A stretch of DNA of 64,000 nucleotides, taken from Edaphochlamys debaryana. Taxonomy: Eukaryota > Chlorophyta > Chlorophyceae > Chlamydomonadales. Location: the NCBI GenBank assembly GCA_016858145.1, contig JAEHOE010000150.1, forward strand, positions 239,181-303,180, read 5' to 3'. Position numbers and translations under genes: made by a program. Shown here in pieces: positions 1 to 10,907 of the stretch (position 1 is the first letter of the stretch; every line of letters starts with the position of its first letter). The notes beneath the pieces were generated by a model that was given only the letters and a program-made list of their open reading frames with translations, ran no database searches and was not told where the DNA came from.

Positions 1-416
1 GTCGTCTGTGCAACGACTTGCGCCAAACACATGTGTATTCCATGAATGCTTTGCGCGATGTGGGTCCCTGCGCATGGCCTAAACTGTCCTCGTGCATGCA
101 CTAAGGTCGGCACACCCCGCGTGCTCCATTCGGCCCAGCCCCACGGCTGTGGCCCTCGTACGTCACTAGGAACCCGCTGCACGACCTTTGGCGGCCTCTG
201 GGGCCCCACAGAGTAAGGTGACACGCTCCGGTGACCCAGGGTCACCCCCAGCGCCCCCAGCTCGATTTCGTAATTCGACAGGCGGCATAAAGAGAGCTAA
301 AGGGAGCGCGAGAAGGGAGAGGCGAAGCAAACAAGTTTGGCAAGGAAGTCTAGAAAGATGGCTAAAGGGAAGGGGCGGAATCCTAAAAAGACGTCGGGGG
401 GCGAGGGGGGCCGGGG

Positions 417-903
417 GTTGGGGACGCGTGTCATCGATCGACGCGTGCCCTGCCGCTGCAAACTTCCGCGGAATGCCCCCCTCTGCGCATTGCCTTGTGA
501 CGAGCTCGAAGCATCTATCGCTCAGCTGTACTCCTTGCTAGAGCCTAGGCCACAGTGCCAAGCGCACGCTGAGCATTCGCGGATTCACCACCCCGTAGCG
601 ACCTCGTGCGCGGCTACCGCCTGTATCGGTGATGCTCAGCGCAGCGTCCTCCAGTCTCTCGGGGCGCTGGGCCGGCCCGCGCAGGCAGCAACGCCCCAGG
701 CCGGCCCCACGCAGCCCACTGACGCCCACGCCCAGGCCCTCCAGCTCAGCGCCAACGTGCGGTGGCGGTGGCCAGTCGGGGCCTCCGCGGCTGCCACCAC
801 CAGCCGGCGGCAACGTGAGCAGGGCCGGTTGAGCATCCGCTCGCGAATTCCCAAGGATGTGCCTACTGGGCCTGACGCGACCTCCCCGCCTGATGCCACA
901 GGG
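417..903. repeat. terminal module, copy 1 of 3
   Basis: About 490 bp that occur again in inverted orientation in the right arm (about 10,090-10,575) and in direct orientation at 14,454-14,941. All three keep an open plus-sense frame containing CALPCDELEASIAQLYSLLE, and the opposite strand is open too, so coding is undecided. In this arm the module is joined to the truncated TBL-like gene at a short hairpin (cacagggtccctgtg). The full TBL-like copy at 17.7-21.1 kb lacks it, so it is foreign to that gene and may be a piece of a mobile or recombined element. Confidence 0.6.
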
Positions 904-1516
904 ACCCTGTGCTGCCGGTAGCCAGGAAGTAGACGAGGGCCAGGTACTGGTAGCGAGTGATGCTGTCGCCTGCAGCAGGAGAGGGGGGCGCGGGTGGGGG
1001 TTGACAGGCAGGGACAGGCGGCGTCCCGAGTCAAGCACGTACCCGTACCCAATTCCTCCACACCCCCAGCATGCCAGTGGCCCGCCCCCCACCCCGCCCC
1101 ACCCCAGTTCCTTCAGGGGCCTGAAGCCAATTACAGCCAGCAGTTGCTCACCGATGAAGAACACTGGGCCGACAAACGCGAGGCATTGGATGGCACGGTC
1201 GGCCGACAGACGGCGAAGGACGCACGCATCCGGCTCCCAAGTCATGACTCCCACTGACTGGTCGTAGTAAACATGGCTGTCCGCCAGCGGGTATCCCCAG
1301 TCGAGCTGAGGGCAGGATGGCCTACCCGCGAGCGACGAACGCGGGCAAGCTATCCCATCCTCCATGCCCCTGATGCCTGTGTAGTAAGTTTTGTCATACC
1401 GCTGGCTCAGATCGCTGAGACCGGTCAGTGTCGCTTGTGTTGGGGGCGGGCATGTGTTCTCGAGCGCCGCTGCGACAGCTGCGAGCGCTAACAAACGCCA
1501 CCACGACACCGAACAT
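863..1516 (-). pseudogene. truncated TBL/PC-esterase-like gene, left-arm copy
   Basis: Exon 1 (1,152-1,516) begins MFGVVVAF and, after the signal-peptide region, matches the copies at 9,377 and 20.7 kb. An extra T in gcgtttgttagc (the right arm has gcgttgttagc) shifts the frame inside the signal peptide. Exon 2 starts at 969 and gives the catalytic GDSITRYQY block. It then leaves homology and meets TAG at 863-865 after about 16 foreign residues. The remaining exons, with the Asp-x-x-His half of the SGNH catalytic site, are missing. It was a secreted esterase/acyltransferase-type fold and is now broken at both ends. Two independent lesions make pseudogene the best call; an indel error could explain the first but not the truncation. 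Confidence 0.75.
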
Positions 1517-2349
1517 TGGCTGCAACACCCGGCCAGCTAAGGATAGCTAAACTTGGGGTGAGGTAGGCGTTCATGCGGCAGCGGCGGGCTGCCGCCCCCT
1601 ATACTCCATGACTAGCTAGTACCGCAGGTTGTAACGCAGATGAACAACGAGTGACACAATCAGAATGCAGTATAGGTGCTGCTGTGCCCGTGCTGCGATC
1701 CACCTTTGCTGGTCCACAGCCTAACGGAATTACCGGCTTGCAGTCGCAAGACTCTGCCGCGTGTACGTGCTGCCCCACGCTTTATGCGTATTGAGAGCCA
1801 GCCGAAAACCGAGCGCCAACGGACGGCAACGGACAACCGCGTGTCCACAACCCCGCGCTCCCCCTCGGCCCCCCTCGATGCCTCGACCCCCCGGCTCCTG
1901 TCCCCAACTCGCCCACGGCACAGTCTCTTGCCGAGGGTTAGCATCAGGGGGCAATCCTCATGTCGGTGATGGCGCAACTCCAGATGGTGCAATGCCGGTG
2001 CCACGCGAACCCGCCCGCCAGCATAGGCCCTCGCTGCGATCATGTCTATCCAAGAAGCGGAAGCATAGCGCTGCGCGCTGGGGAAGAGCAACTGTGTGGC
2101 GCAAGCCCTCTTGCCTCGCCCGGGCAAGTCTGTTTCCGAAGACGCTCTAGACGCTCTAGACGCTATCGTTTGCTTATCTGCTGTTCAGTGAAGCCTGTCT
2201 GAGTAGAGCGCGACCGAGGCAGAGCCAATCCGCGGGCAGCTGTCGGAGTCGCGGCGAGCCCGTCGCTTCATCCGCGTCGGTGCCGTCGCACACCAGTCAC
2301 ACCACTCAACTACATCGACTGAATACTGCAGCGCTCCATAGCCACCACT
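1517..2349. promoter_or_regulatory. divergent intergenic region, left arm
   Basis: This 0.83 kb separates the start codons of the TBL-like (minus) and PDZ (plus) copies and probably served as a bidirectional promoter. It is conserved in the right arm (8,544-9,376) and, more divergently, at 21,134-22,033. It holds an 11 bp tandem repeat (gacgctctaga) near 2,138-2,165. No TATA box is evident. Several open frames cross it on both strands; I regard them as incidental. Confidence 0.5.
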
Positions 2350-5300
2350 ATGCTCCCCCTTCGGGGCGCTGCGTGGCGAGCCGAGCCATCCTTGGCTTGC
2401 AGCCTGCGCGCAGCCCCCCTGGCGTGCCAGGCATTACGAGTAGAGCGTTCTAGTCGCGTTAGCAACCGGGAATCAATCGGCGCTCGCGACCTGTCGTGGC
2501 GACGTGTGGGGCGTGGGGCTCGGCGGCACGTCAGGCCCACAGCAGCCGTGGGGGCGGCTGCCGGCGCTTCCGCGGTGGTGGCTCTGGCTGCCCACAGCCT
2601 CGCCGCTCTGGCTGCCCACAGCCTCGCCGCTCTGGCCTTCATATCCCCCGGCATCTGCTTTGACGAGGTACACGGTGCAACAGCCCCGCCCGCCTGCTGT
2701 AGGGGGGCTCTGCTCCGGAGCTTCAGCCCCCCGCCGCCCAGCCCCTTCCAGGGGCTGTAGGGGGCTCTCGCTGTGGGCTCGCTCGCGCCCACCTGAGATC
2801 CGCGCACCCTGACCTCGTGCGCCCTGCGCCTTCCACCTCCTCCCCCTCCCCTCCCCCTCCCTCCTCCCCCAACCTTCCCCCCCCCCCCCAAAAAAAATAA
2901 CCCCAACCTCCCACCCCTACCCACCCCAGGCCTGCCAGCAGGCCGAGGACCAGGCCTCCGCCCTTCCTTCCCTCCTCCTCCCTCCTCCCTCCTTACCTCC
3001 TTCTCCCTCCCCCCCCCCTACCCACCCCACCCCAGGCCTGCCAACAGGCCGAGGACCAGGCCTTCGTCCTCGCCCTGGCCCTGCCCATGGCCCTGGCGGC
3101 CCTCGCGGCGGCCTACGTGGCCCGGCCCCCCCCCAAGGAGCTGGCGGAGAGCGGGCGGCTGTTCGAGGACGGGGCCACGGGAACGCTGTTTGAGGCGCCC
3201 GAGGGGGTGGAGCCGGAGCGGGACAAGAACGTGAGGGGGGGTAGGGGAGGGGGAGGGGGGGAGGGGGGGGGGAGGGGTGAGGGTGAGGGGTGAGGGGCTG
3301 GGGGTGAGGCGGGAGGGGATTGGGAGACGGGGAGGCTGGGGAGGCTGGGGCTGGGGAGAGGGTTATGTGGCGGAGGTGCGGGTTTAGCCGTGGGGGGGCC
3401 TGTAACGGGGATGGCGAGAAGGCGGGAGGCGGGAGCGGGGAGAATGACAGCAAGTCGCGCTGCACCTCCCCCACACACCGCCGCCCTGTGTCCCGTGTGG
3501 CCCCTTCCCTCCACGCCGTACCCACCCCTGCGCCCACTTCCCCCTCAATCCCTGCCCGACCCACCCTGCAACCCCCCACCCGCAGGGCGAGCTGGCTTTT
3601 CCGCCCCATCAGCTACACGCCCTGGCCTGTGGACCCCTCGTTCGAGGGCGAGCGCCTGCGCATCCCCGTGGGGCCCGTGGCGAGGAGGGAGCACAGGTGG
3701 GGGGGTTGGAAGGGGAGGGAGGGGAAGAGGAGGGGGAGGGGAGGGGGAGGGAGCACCGGTGTGGGGGGAGGGGCAGGGGAGGGGGGTTCCATGGGGTGAT
3801 GAGCATTGACAAAAGGGACCTCGGGGAGGGGGCAGGGCGGGGTACCGTTGGGTGGGGGCAGGGGGATGCTGGGAGCAGTCGTGATTTGTTGGGGTTTTGG
3901 CAAAGGTAGAGGCGTGCGCACTAGGCCTGGTGTCTGTAAAGCCGCGGCCTGCAACCTCCCGCCTGCTGCCCCGCCCCCCCTCCCCTCCCCCCCGCCTCGC
4001 TTGCAGGACGTTTGTGTTTGCCCGAGCACTGCCTGTGCCCTCCGACCTCATCATGGTGACCCTGCCCCGGCCCCTGGGGGTGGTGCTCGAGGTGGGTGGG
4101 GGGGGGGCGGGTGGAGGGGGGAGGGGGGAGGGGGTTGAGGAGGAGTGTTTGAAGCTGCGCGGGAGAGCGTCTTTACGCCTGCGCCAGGAAAGCTTAGCTT
4201 GCGATGGTTGAGGGGGTCATGGAGTCATCGAACCTGGAGGAGCGAGGAAGGGGGACGGGGGGCCGACATAGCGTCCGGCCGCCCATTGGTCTCTCTGCCT
4301 GTCTGCCCCAGCCCTGCACCATTGGAACCTGCGGGTGGCGAATTGGGCGGTCGCGGCGTAATGGAATGGGCACGGCGGTCCGGGCATGGAGGCCAGGCGC
4401 CCAGTGGTCTCAACATCCCTGCCGAACCAGCATCGGGTCGCCGCTAGGGCCCACTCATTCGCTCTGCTCGCTGCCTCCTCACCCGCCCCCCACCCCCCAG
4501 TACGACGAGCGCTTCAAGCGGGCCACCGTGATCGACCTGGTGGAGGGCAGCGTGGCGGAGCAGCGGAGGAAGGCGAGCGCATAGGGGGGAGGGGGGGTTG
4601 ATGGAGTCGGAACATGGGCGCCGGAGGAGAGGTACGGCGCCGAGGCCTGGGCCAGTGGCCAGCCATGTGCCACCGAGGGACTGATGCGTTCGGCAACACA
4701 GGTCCCCGCCTGCTGCCGGGGGTCGTGGACACGGAAGCAGGGGGGAACAGGCGTGCGGCGGTCAGGTCGCGTCCACCAAGTACTCAGCGACACAAGGCCC
4801 GGGCCCTCCACACCCATCCCCCTTTTCATCGCTCGCACCCCTCTTTACACAACCCCTTGTCCCCCCCCCCAGAAAGCCTCCCTGGGCTCCGTGGACCCCC
4901 GCGACTGCGTGCTGCCCGGGGACGTGCTGCGCGCCCTCACCTCCACCAACTTCGTCTACCCCACCAAGGCGCTCTTCGGGGCCTCGCCGCCCGAGCGACA
5001 CGTGGTGGGGAGGGGGGGGGAGGGGGGGCCGGGCGGGGTGTGCGGGAGGGGCCAGGCCGGCCCCAGGGGGGCTGGGGCCACACGGTAGAGCGGGGAGGGG
5101 GGCGAGAGGCGGGGACGGGGCCCGGAAGACATGGCGAAGCGGGGGGTGATCGGGCAGGCCTTCAAGAGCGCACAACGCCTGTGCCGTCGACGCGGCCATA
5201 CGATGGAGCAACGGGACAGCCCTCCGTGCTGGCAAAGGGGTTGCGTCATAGCTCAGCCTTGTCGCCTGCCCTCCCGCCCCACCCTCCGCCCCCACCCCCA

Positions 5301-5376
5301 CCCTCCGCCCCCCACACCCTCCCCCCTCCCCCCCCCGCAGGTGGTCTACGGCGCCGACCAGCAGAGCTATGTTTAA
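2350..5376 (+). pseudogene. PDZ-domain plastid protein gene, left-arm copy (frameshifted and truncated)
   Basis: Seven exons match the intact copy at 22,034: 2,350-2,667, 3,036-3,230, 3,586-3,696, 4,007-4,091, 4,501-4,572, 4,873-5,004 and 5,341-5,376. Intron 5 has a GC-AG donor (aag|gcgag). Exon 3 carries one extra T in ggcttttccgcc (both other copies have ggctttccgcc), which shifts the frame. Exon 7 keeps only VVYGADQQS, then runs into unrelated DNA and stops (TAA 5,374-5,376), so the last PDZ strand and C-terminus are lost. The end of intron 1 and start of exon 2 are tandemly duplicated (near 2,928 and 3,031); only the second keeps the frame. Confidence 0.85.
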
Positions 5377-5710
5377 GGCGCAAGAGTTCGGTATTACAGC
5401 TCCGCGTGGACTGGGCAGAGCGTCGCGAGCCTGGCCACGGAATGCAGCCTAAAATGATCTGGTCTTAGTGATGCCGCTTCTAGCGGCATCACTGCTCGAT
5501 CAATCAGGGGGGACCCGCGGGGTTGCAGGGTGGGTTCGTGGCAGTCGCGTGCAAGCACGGTCGGCGTAGGGTGACACATGGCTGCACGAATGAGCTGGTT
5601 GCTCAGATAATATGGTCGCAGTGCTTGGGTACGCTCGCAGCTCGGGTGCTTGCGGCGGGTTGGGGCAATTTGATCGACATCCGACTAATCCGACATCACA
5701 TCAACGGAAC
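5200..5710. other. palindrome spacer with 12 bp hairpin
   Basis: This is the only part of the palindrome without a mirror copy. Its left part (to about 5,370) is the end of PDZ intron 6 and the first codons of exon 7. The rest is unrelated to the other PDZ copies. It contains a perfect 12 bp inverted repeat with a three-base loop at 5,467-5,493 (agtgatgccgct/agcggcatcact). No gene is supported. Confidence 0.7.
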
Positions 5711-8543
5711 AGGCCGCGTCGACGGCACAGGCGTTGTGCGCTCTTGAAGGCCTGCCCGATCAACCCCCGCTTCGCCATGTCTTCCGGGCCCCGTCCCCGC
5801 CTGTCGCCCCCCTCCCCGCTCTACCGTGTGGCCCCACCCCCCCTGGGGCCGGCCTGGCCCCTCCCGCACACCCCGCCCGGCCCCCCCTCCCCCCCCCTCC
5901 CCACCACGTGTCGCTCGGGCGGCGAGGCCCCGAAGAGCGCCTTGGTGGGGTAGACGAAGTTGGTGGAGGTGAGGGCGCGCAGCACGTCCCCGGGCAGCAC
6001 GCAGTCGCGGGGGTCCACGGAGCCCAGGGAGGCTTTCTGGGGGGGGGGACAAGGGGTTGTGTAAAGAGGGGTGCGAGCGATGAAAAGGGGGATGGGTGTG
6101 GAGGGCCCGGGCCTTGTGTCGCTGAGTACTTGGTGGACGCGACCTGACCGCCGCACGCCTGTTCCCCCCTGCTTCCGTGTCCACGACCCCCGGCAGCAGG
6201 CGGGGACCTGTGTTGCCGAACGCATCAGTCCCTCGGTGGCACATGGCTGGCCACTGGCCCAGGCCTCGGCGCCGTACCTCTCCTCCGGCGCCCATGTTCC
6301 GACTCCATCAACCCCCCCCTCCCCCCTATGCGCTCGCCTTCCTCCGCTGCTCCGCCACGCTGCCCTCCACCAGGTCGATCACGGTGGCCCGCTTGAAGCG
6401 CTCGTCGTACTGGGGGGTGGGGGGCGGGTGAGGAGGCAGCGAGCAGAGCGAATGAGTGGGCCCTAGCGGCGACCCGATGCTGGTTCGGCAGGGATGTTGA
6501 GACCACTGGGCGCCTGGCCTCCATGCCCGGACCGCCGTGCCCATTCCATTACGCCGCGACCCGCCCAATTCGCCACCCGCAGGTTCCAATGGTGCAGGGC
6601 TGGGGCAGACAGGCAGAGAGACCAATGGGCGGCCGGACGCTATGTCGGCCCCCCGTCCCCCTTCCTCGCTCCTCCAGGTTCGATGACTCCATGACCCCCT
6701 CAACCATCGCAAGCTAAGCTTTCCTGGCGCAGGCGTAAAGACGCTCTCCCGCTCAGCTTCAAACACTCCTCCTCAACCCCCTCCCCCCTCCCCCCTCCAC
6801 CCGCCCCCCCCCCACCCACCTCGAGCACCACCCCCAGGGGCCGGGGCAGGGTCACCATGATGAGGTCGGAGGGCACAGGCAGTGCTCGGGCAAACACAAA
6901 CGTCCTGCAAGCGAGGCGGGGGGGAGGGGAGGGGGGGCGGGGCAGCAGGCGGGAGGTTGCAGGCCGCGGCTTTACAGACACCAGGCCTAGTGCGCACGCC
7001 TCTACCTTTGCCAAAACCCCAACAAATCACGACTGCTCCCAGCATCCCCCTGCCCCCACCCAACGGTACCCCGCCCTGCCCCCTCCCCGAGGTCCCTTTT
7101 GTCAATGCTCATCACCCCATGGAATCCCCCTCCCCTGCCCCTCCCCCCACACCGGTGCTCCCTCCCCCTCCCCCTCCCCCTCCTCTTCCCCTCCCTCCCC
7201 CTTCCAACCCCCCCACCTGTGCTCCCTCCTCGCCACGGGCCCCACGGGGATGCGCAGGCGCTCGCCCTCGAACGAGGGGTCCACAGGCCAGGGCGTGTAG
7301 CTGATGGGGCGGAAAGCCAGCTCGCCCTGCGGGGTGGGGGGTTGCAGGGTGGGTCGGGCAGGGATTGAGGGGGAAGTGGGCGCAGGGGTGGGTACGGCGT
7401 GGGAGGGAAGGGGCCACACGGGACACAGGGCGGCGGTGTGTGGGGGAGGTGCAGCGCGACTTGCTGTCATTCTCCCCGCTCCCGCCTCCCGCCTTCTCGC
7501 CATCCCCGTTACAGGCCCCCCCACGGCTAAACCCGCACCTCCGCCACATAACCCTCTCCCCAGCCCCCAGCCTCCCCAGCCTCCCCGTCTCCCAATCCCC
7601 CTCCCCCTCACCCCCAGCCCCCTCCCCCCTCACCCTCACCCCTCCCCCCCCCCTCCCCCCCTCCCCCCCCCCCCTCCCCCCCCTCACGCTCTTGTCCCGC
7701 TCCGGCTCCACCCCCTCGGGCGCCTCAAACAGCGTTCCCGTGGCCCCGTCCTCGAACAGCCGCCCGCTCTCCGCCAGCTCCTTGGGGGGGGGCCGGGCCA
7801 CGTAGGCCGCCGCGAGGGCCGCCAGGGCCATGGGCAGGGCCAGGGCGAGGACGAAGGCCTGGTCCTCGGCCTGTTGGCAGGCCTGGGGTGGGGTGGGTAG
7901 GGGGGGGGGAGGGAGAAGGAGGTAAGGAGGGAGGAGGGAGGAGGAGGGAAGGAAGGGCGGAGGCCTGGTCCTCGGCCTGCTGGCAGGCCTGGGGTGGGTA
8001 GGGGTGGGAGGTTGGGGTTATTTTTTTTTGGGGGGGGGGGAAGGTTGGGGGAGGAGGGAGGGGGAGGGGAGGGGGAGGAGGTGGAAGGCGCAGGGCGCAC
8101 GAGGTCAGGGTGCGCGGATCTCAGGTGGGCGCGAGCGAGCCCACAGCGAGAGCCCCCTACAGCCCCTGGAAGGGGCTGGGCGGCGGGGGGCTGAAGCTCC
8201 GGAGCAGAGCCCCCCTACAGCAGGCGGGCGGGGCTGTTGCACCGTGTACCTCGTCAAAGCAGATGCCGGGGGATATGAAGGCCAGAGCGGCGAGGCTGTG
8301 GGCAGCCAGAGCCACCACCGCGGAAGCGCCGGCAGCCGCCCCCACGGCTGCTGTGGGCCTGACGTGCCGCCGAGCCCCACGCCCCACACGTCGCCACGAC
8401 AGGTCGCGAGCGCCGATTGATTCCCGGTTGCTAACGCGACTAGAACGCTCTACTCGTAATGCCTGGCGCGCCAGGGGGGCTGCGCGCAGGCTGCAAGCCA
8501 AGGATGGCTCGGCTCGCCACGCAGCGCCCCGAAGGGGGAGCAT
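5711..8543 (-). pseudogene. PDZ-domain plastid protein gene, right-arm copy (3' truncated)
   Basis: Six exons on the minus strand: 8,250-8,543, 7,688-7,882, 7,217-7,326, 6,820-6,904, 6,338-6,409 and 5,905-6,036. All phases agree with the intact gene and there is no frameshift, unlike the left arm. Intron 5 again has the GC-AG donor. Homology stops inside intron 6 at 5,711, so exon 7, which completes the PDZ domain, is absent. Its absence, together with the left copy's partial exon 7, places the fold-back point just past intron 6. A transcript could read into the spacer, but no acceptor restoring the C-terminus is visible. Confidence 0.8.
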
Positions 8544-9376
8544 AGTGGTGGCTATGGAGCGCTGCAGTATTCAGTCGATGTAGTTGAGTGGTGTGACTGG
8601 TGTGCGACGGCACCGACGCGGATGAAGCGACGGGCTCGCCGCGACTCCGACAGCTGCCCGCGGATTGGCTCTGCCCCGGTCGCGCTCTACTCAGACAGGC
8701 TTCACTGAACAGCAGATAAGCAAACGATAGCGTCTAGAGCGTCTAGAGCGTCTTCGGAAACAGACTTGCCCGGGCGAGGCAAGAGGGCTTGCGCCACACA
8801 GTTGCTCTTCCCCAGCGCGCAGCGCTATGCTTCCGCTTCTTGGATAGACATGATCGCAGCGAGGGCCTATGCTGGCGGGCGGGTTCGCGTGGCACCGGCA
8901 TTGCACCATCTGGAGTTGCGCCATCACCGACATGAGGATTGCCCCCTGATGCTAACCCTCGGCAAGAGACTGTGCCGTGGGCGAGTTGGGGACAGGAGCC
9001 GGGGGGTCGAGGCATCGAGGGGGGCCGAGGGGGAGCGCGGGGTTGTGGACACGCGGTTGTCCGTTGCCGTCCGTTGGCGCTCGGTTTTCGGCTGGCTCTC
9101 AATACGCATAAAGCGTGGGGCAGCACGTACACGCGGCAGAGTCTTGCGACTGCAAGCCGGTAATTCCGTTAGGCTGTGGACCAGCAAAGGTGGATCGCAG
9201 CACGGGCACGGCAGCACCTATACTGCATTCTGATTGTGTCACTCGTTGTTCATCTGCGTTACAACCTGCGGTACTAGCTAGTCATGGAGTATAGGGGGCG
9301 GCAGCCCGCCGCTGCCGCATGAACGCCTACCTCACCCCAAGTTTAGCTATCCTTAGCTGGCCGGGTGTTGCAGCCA
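8544..9376. promoter_or_regulatory. divergent intergenic region, right arm
   Basis: Mirror image of 1,517-2,349, lying between the PDZ copy (minus) and the TBL-like copy (plus). It is nearly identical to the left arm, including the gacgctctaga tandem repeat (about 8,730-8,755). Nothing else is recognised. Confidence 0.5.
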
Positions 9377-10002
9377 ATGTTCGGTGTCGTGGTGGCGTTG
9401 TTAGCGCTCGCAGCTGTCGCAGCGGCGCTCGAGAACACATGCCCGCCCCCAACACAAGCGACACTGACCGGTCTCAGCGATCTGAGCCAGCGGTATGACA
9501 AAACTTACTACACAGGCATCAGGGGCATGGAGGATGGGATAGCTTGCCCGCGTTCGTCGCTCGCGGGTAGGCCATCCTGCCCTCAGCTCGACTGGGGATA
9601 CCCGCTGGCGGACAGCCATGTTTACTACGACCAGTCAGTGGGAGTCATGACTTGGGAGCCGGATGCGTGCGTCCTTCGCCGTCTGTCGGCCGACCGTGCC
9701 ATCCAATGCCTCGCGTTTGTCGGCCCAGTGTTCTTCATCGGTGAGCAACTGCTGGCTGTAATTGGCTTCAGGCCCCTGAAGGAACTGGGGTGGGGCGGGG
9801 TGGGGGGCGGGCCACTGGCATGCTGGGGGTGTGGAGGAATTGGGTACGGGTACGTGCTTGACTCGGGACGCCGCCTGTCCCTGCCTGTCAACCCCCACCC
9901 GCGCCCCCCTCTCCTGCTGCAGGCGACAGCATCACTCGCTACCAGTACCTGGCCCTCGTCTACTTCCTGGCTACCGGCAGCACAGGGTCCTGGGGAGCCT
10001 GA
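9377..10002 (+). pseudogene. truncated TBL/PC-esterase-like gene, right-arm copy
   Basis: Exon 1 (9,377-9,740) encodes a clean signal peptide (MFGVVVALLALAAVAAALE) and a cysteine-bearing N-terminal region ending VFFIG. Exon 2 (from 9,923) supplies GDSITRYQYLALVYF, the Gly-Asp-Ser block of SGNH/TBL acyl-transferases and esterases. The frame then reads into an inserted palindrome and stops at TGA 10,000-10,002. The exons for the rest of the fold, including the Asp-x-x-His pair seen at 18.0 kb, are absent. The ATG at 9,377 is chosen because it matches the signal-peptide start in the 20.7-21.1 kb copy. A short secreted product of about 150 residues is possible but would lack the catalytic His. 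Confidence 0.75.
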
Positions 10003-10083
10003 TTTCAATGAAAAGCTCATCCTGATGGTGGCTGCCGGCAGCCACCATCAGGATGAGCTTTTCATTGAAATCAGGCTCCCCAG
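9990..10083. repeat. perfect 94 bp palindrome (47 bp arms, no loop)
   Basis: The centre lies between 10,036 and 10,037 (gctgcc|ggcagc). After a two-base bulge the symmetry continues another 9 bp (cacagggtc/gaccctgtg). The left arm of the big palindrome has only cacagggtccctgtg here. The half-palindrome sequence occurs once, unfolded and slightly diverged, at 14,942-14,985. This is a small fold-back insertion that joins the TBL-like fragment to the terminal module. Confidence 0.9.
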
Positions 10084-10907
10084 AGGACCCTGTGGCATCA
10101 GGCGGGGAGGTCGCGTCAGGCCCAGTAGGCACATCCTTGGGAATTCGCGAGCGGATGCTCAACCGGCCCTGCTCACGTTGCCGCCGGCTGGTGGTGGCAG
10201 CCGCGGAGGCCCCGACTGGCCACCGCCACCGCACGTTGGCGCTGAGCTGGAGGGCCTGGGCGTGGGCGTCAGAGGGCTGCGTGGGGCCGGCCCGAGGCGT
10301 TGCTGCCTGCGCGGGCCGGCCCAGCGCCCCGAGAGACTGGAGGACGCTGCGCTGAGCATCACCGATACAGGCGGTAGCCGCGCACGAGGTCGCTACGGGG
10401 TGGTAAATCCGCGAATGCTCAGCGTGCGCTTGGCACTGTGGCCTAGGCTCTAGCAAGGAGTACAGCTGAGCGATAGATGCTTCGAGCTCGTCACAAGGCA
10501 ATGCGCAGAGGGGGGCATTCCGCGGAAGTTTGCAGCGGCAGGGCACGCGTCGATCGATGACACGCGTCCCCAACCCCCGGCCCCCCTCGCCCCCCGACGT
10601 CTTTTTAGGATTCCGCCCCTTCCCTTTAGCCATCTTTCTAGACTTCCTTGCCAAACTTGTTTGCTTCGCCTCTCCCTTCTCGCGCTCCCTTTAGCTCTCT
10701 TTATGCCGCCTGTCGAATTACGAAATCGAGCTGGGGGCGCTGGGGGTGACCCTGGGTCACCGGAGCGTGTCACCTTACTCTGTGGGGCCCCAGAGGCCGC
10801 CAAAGGTCGTGCAGCGGGTTCCTAGTGACGTACGAGGGCCACAGCCGTGGGGCTGGGCCGAATGGAGCACGCGGGGTGTGCCGACCTTGGTGCATGCACG
10901 AGGACAG
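10084..10907. repeat. terminal module and outer end of the right palindrome arm
   Basis: Reverse complement of about 84-903. The module (to about 10,575) is also found at 14,454-14,941. The outermost part (to 10,907) supplies the last 27 codons of the minus-strand gene that begins at 13,142. No independent gene is supported. Confidence 0.6.

Larger units (their letters stand above)
84..10907. repeat. 10.8 kb inverted duplication (large palindrome)
   Basis: Bases 84-5,199 reappear as reverse complement at 5,711-10,907, leaving a 511 bp spacer. Paired positions sum to about 10,910-10,991, drifting only with small indels. The arms differ by a 24 bp tandem unit near 2,590 (two copies left, one right), a palindromic insertion of about 94 bp at 9,990-10,083, and scattered single-base changes. 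Each arm contains, from outside in, a terminal module of unknown function, the first two exons of a TBL/PC-esterase-like gene, a shared intergenic region, and the PDZ gene. High arm identity implies a recent event, gene conversion, or an assembly fold-back. Confidence 0.95.

Noticed and set aside
2928..2960. First gcctgccagcaggccgagg copy as exon 2 start of the left PDZ copy
   Set aside because: It runs into pyrimidine-rich intron sequence; only the second copy at 3,036 continues the conserved 195 bp exon.
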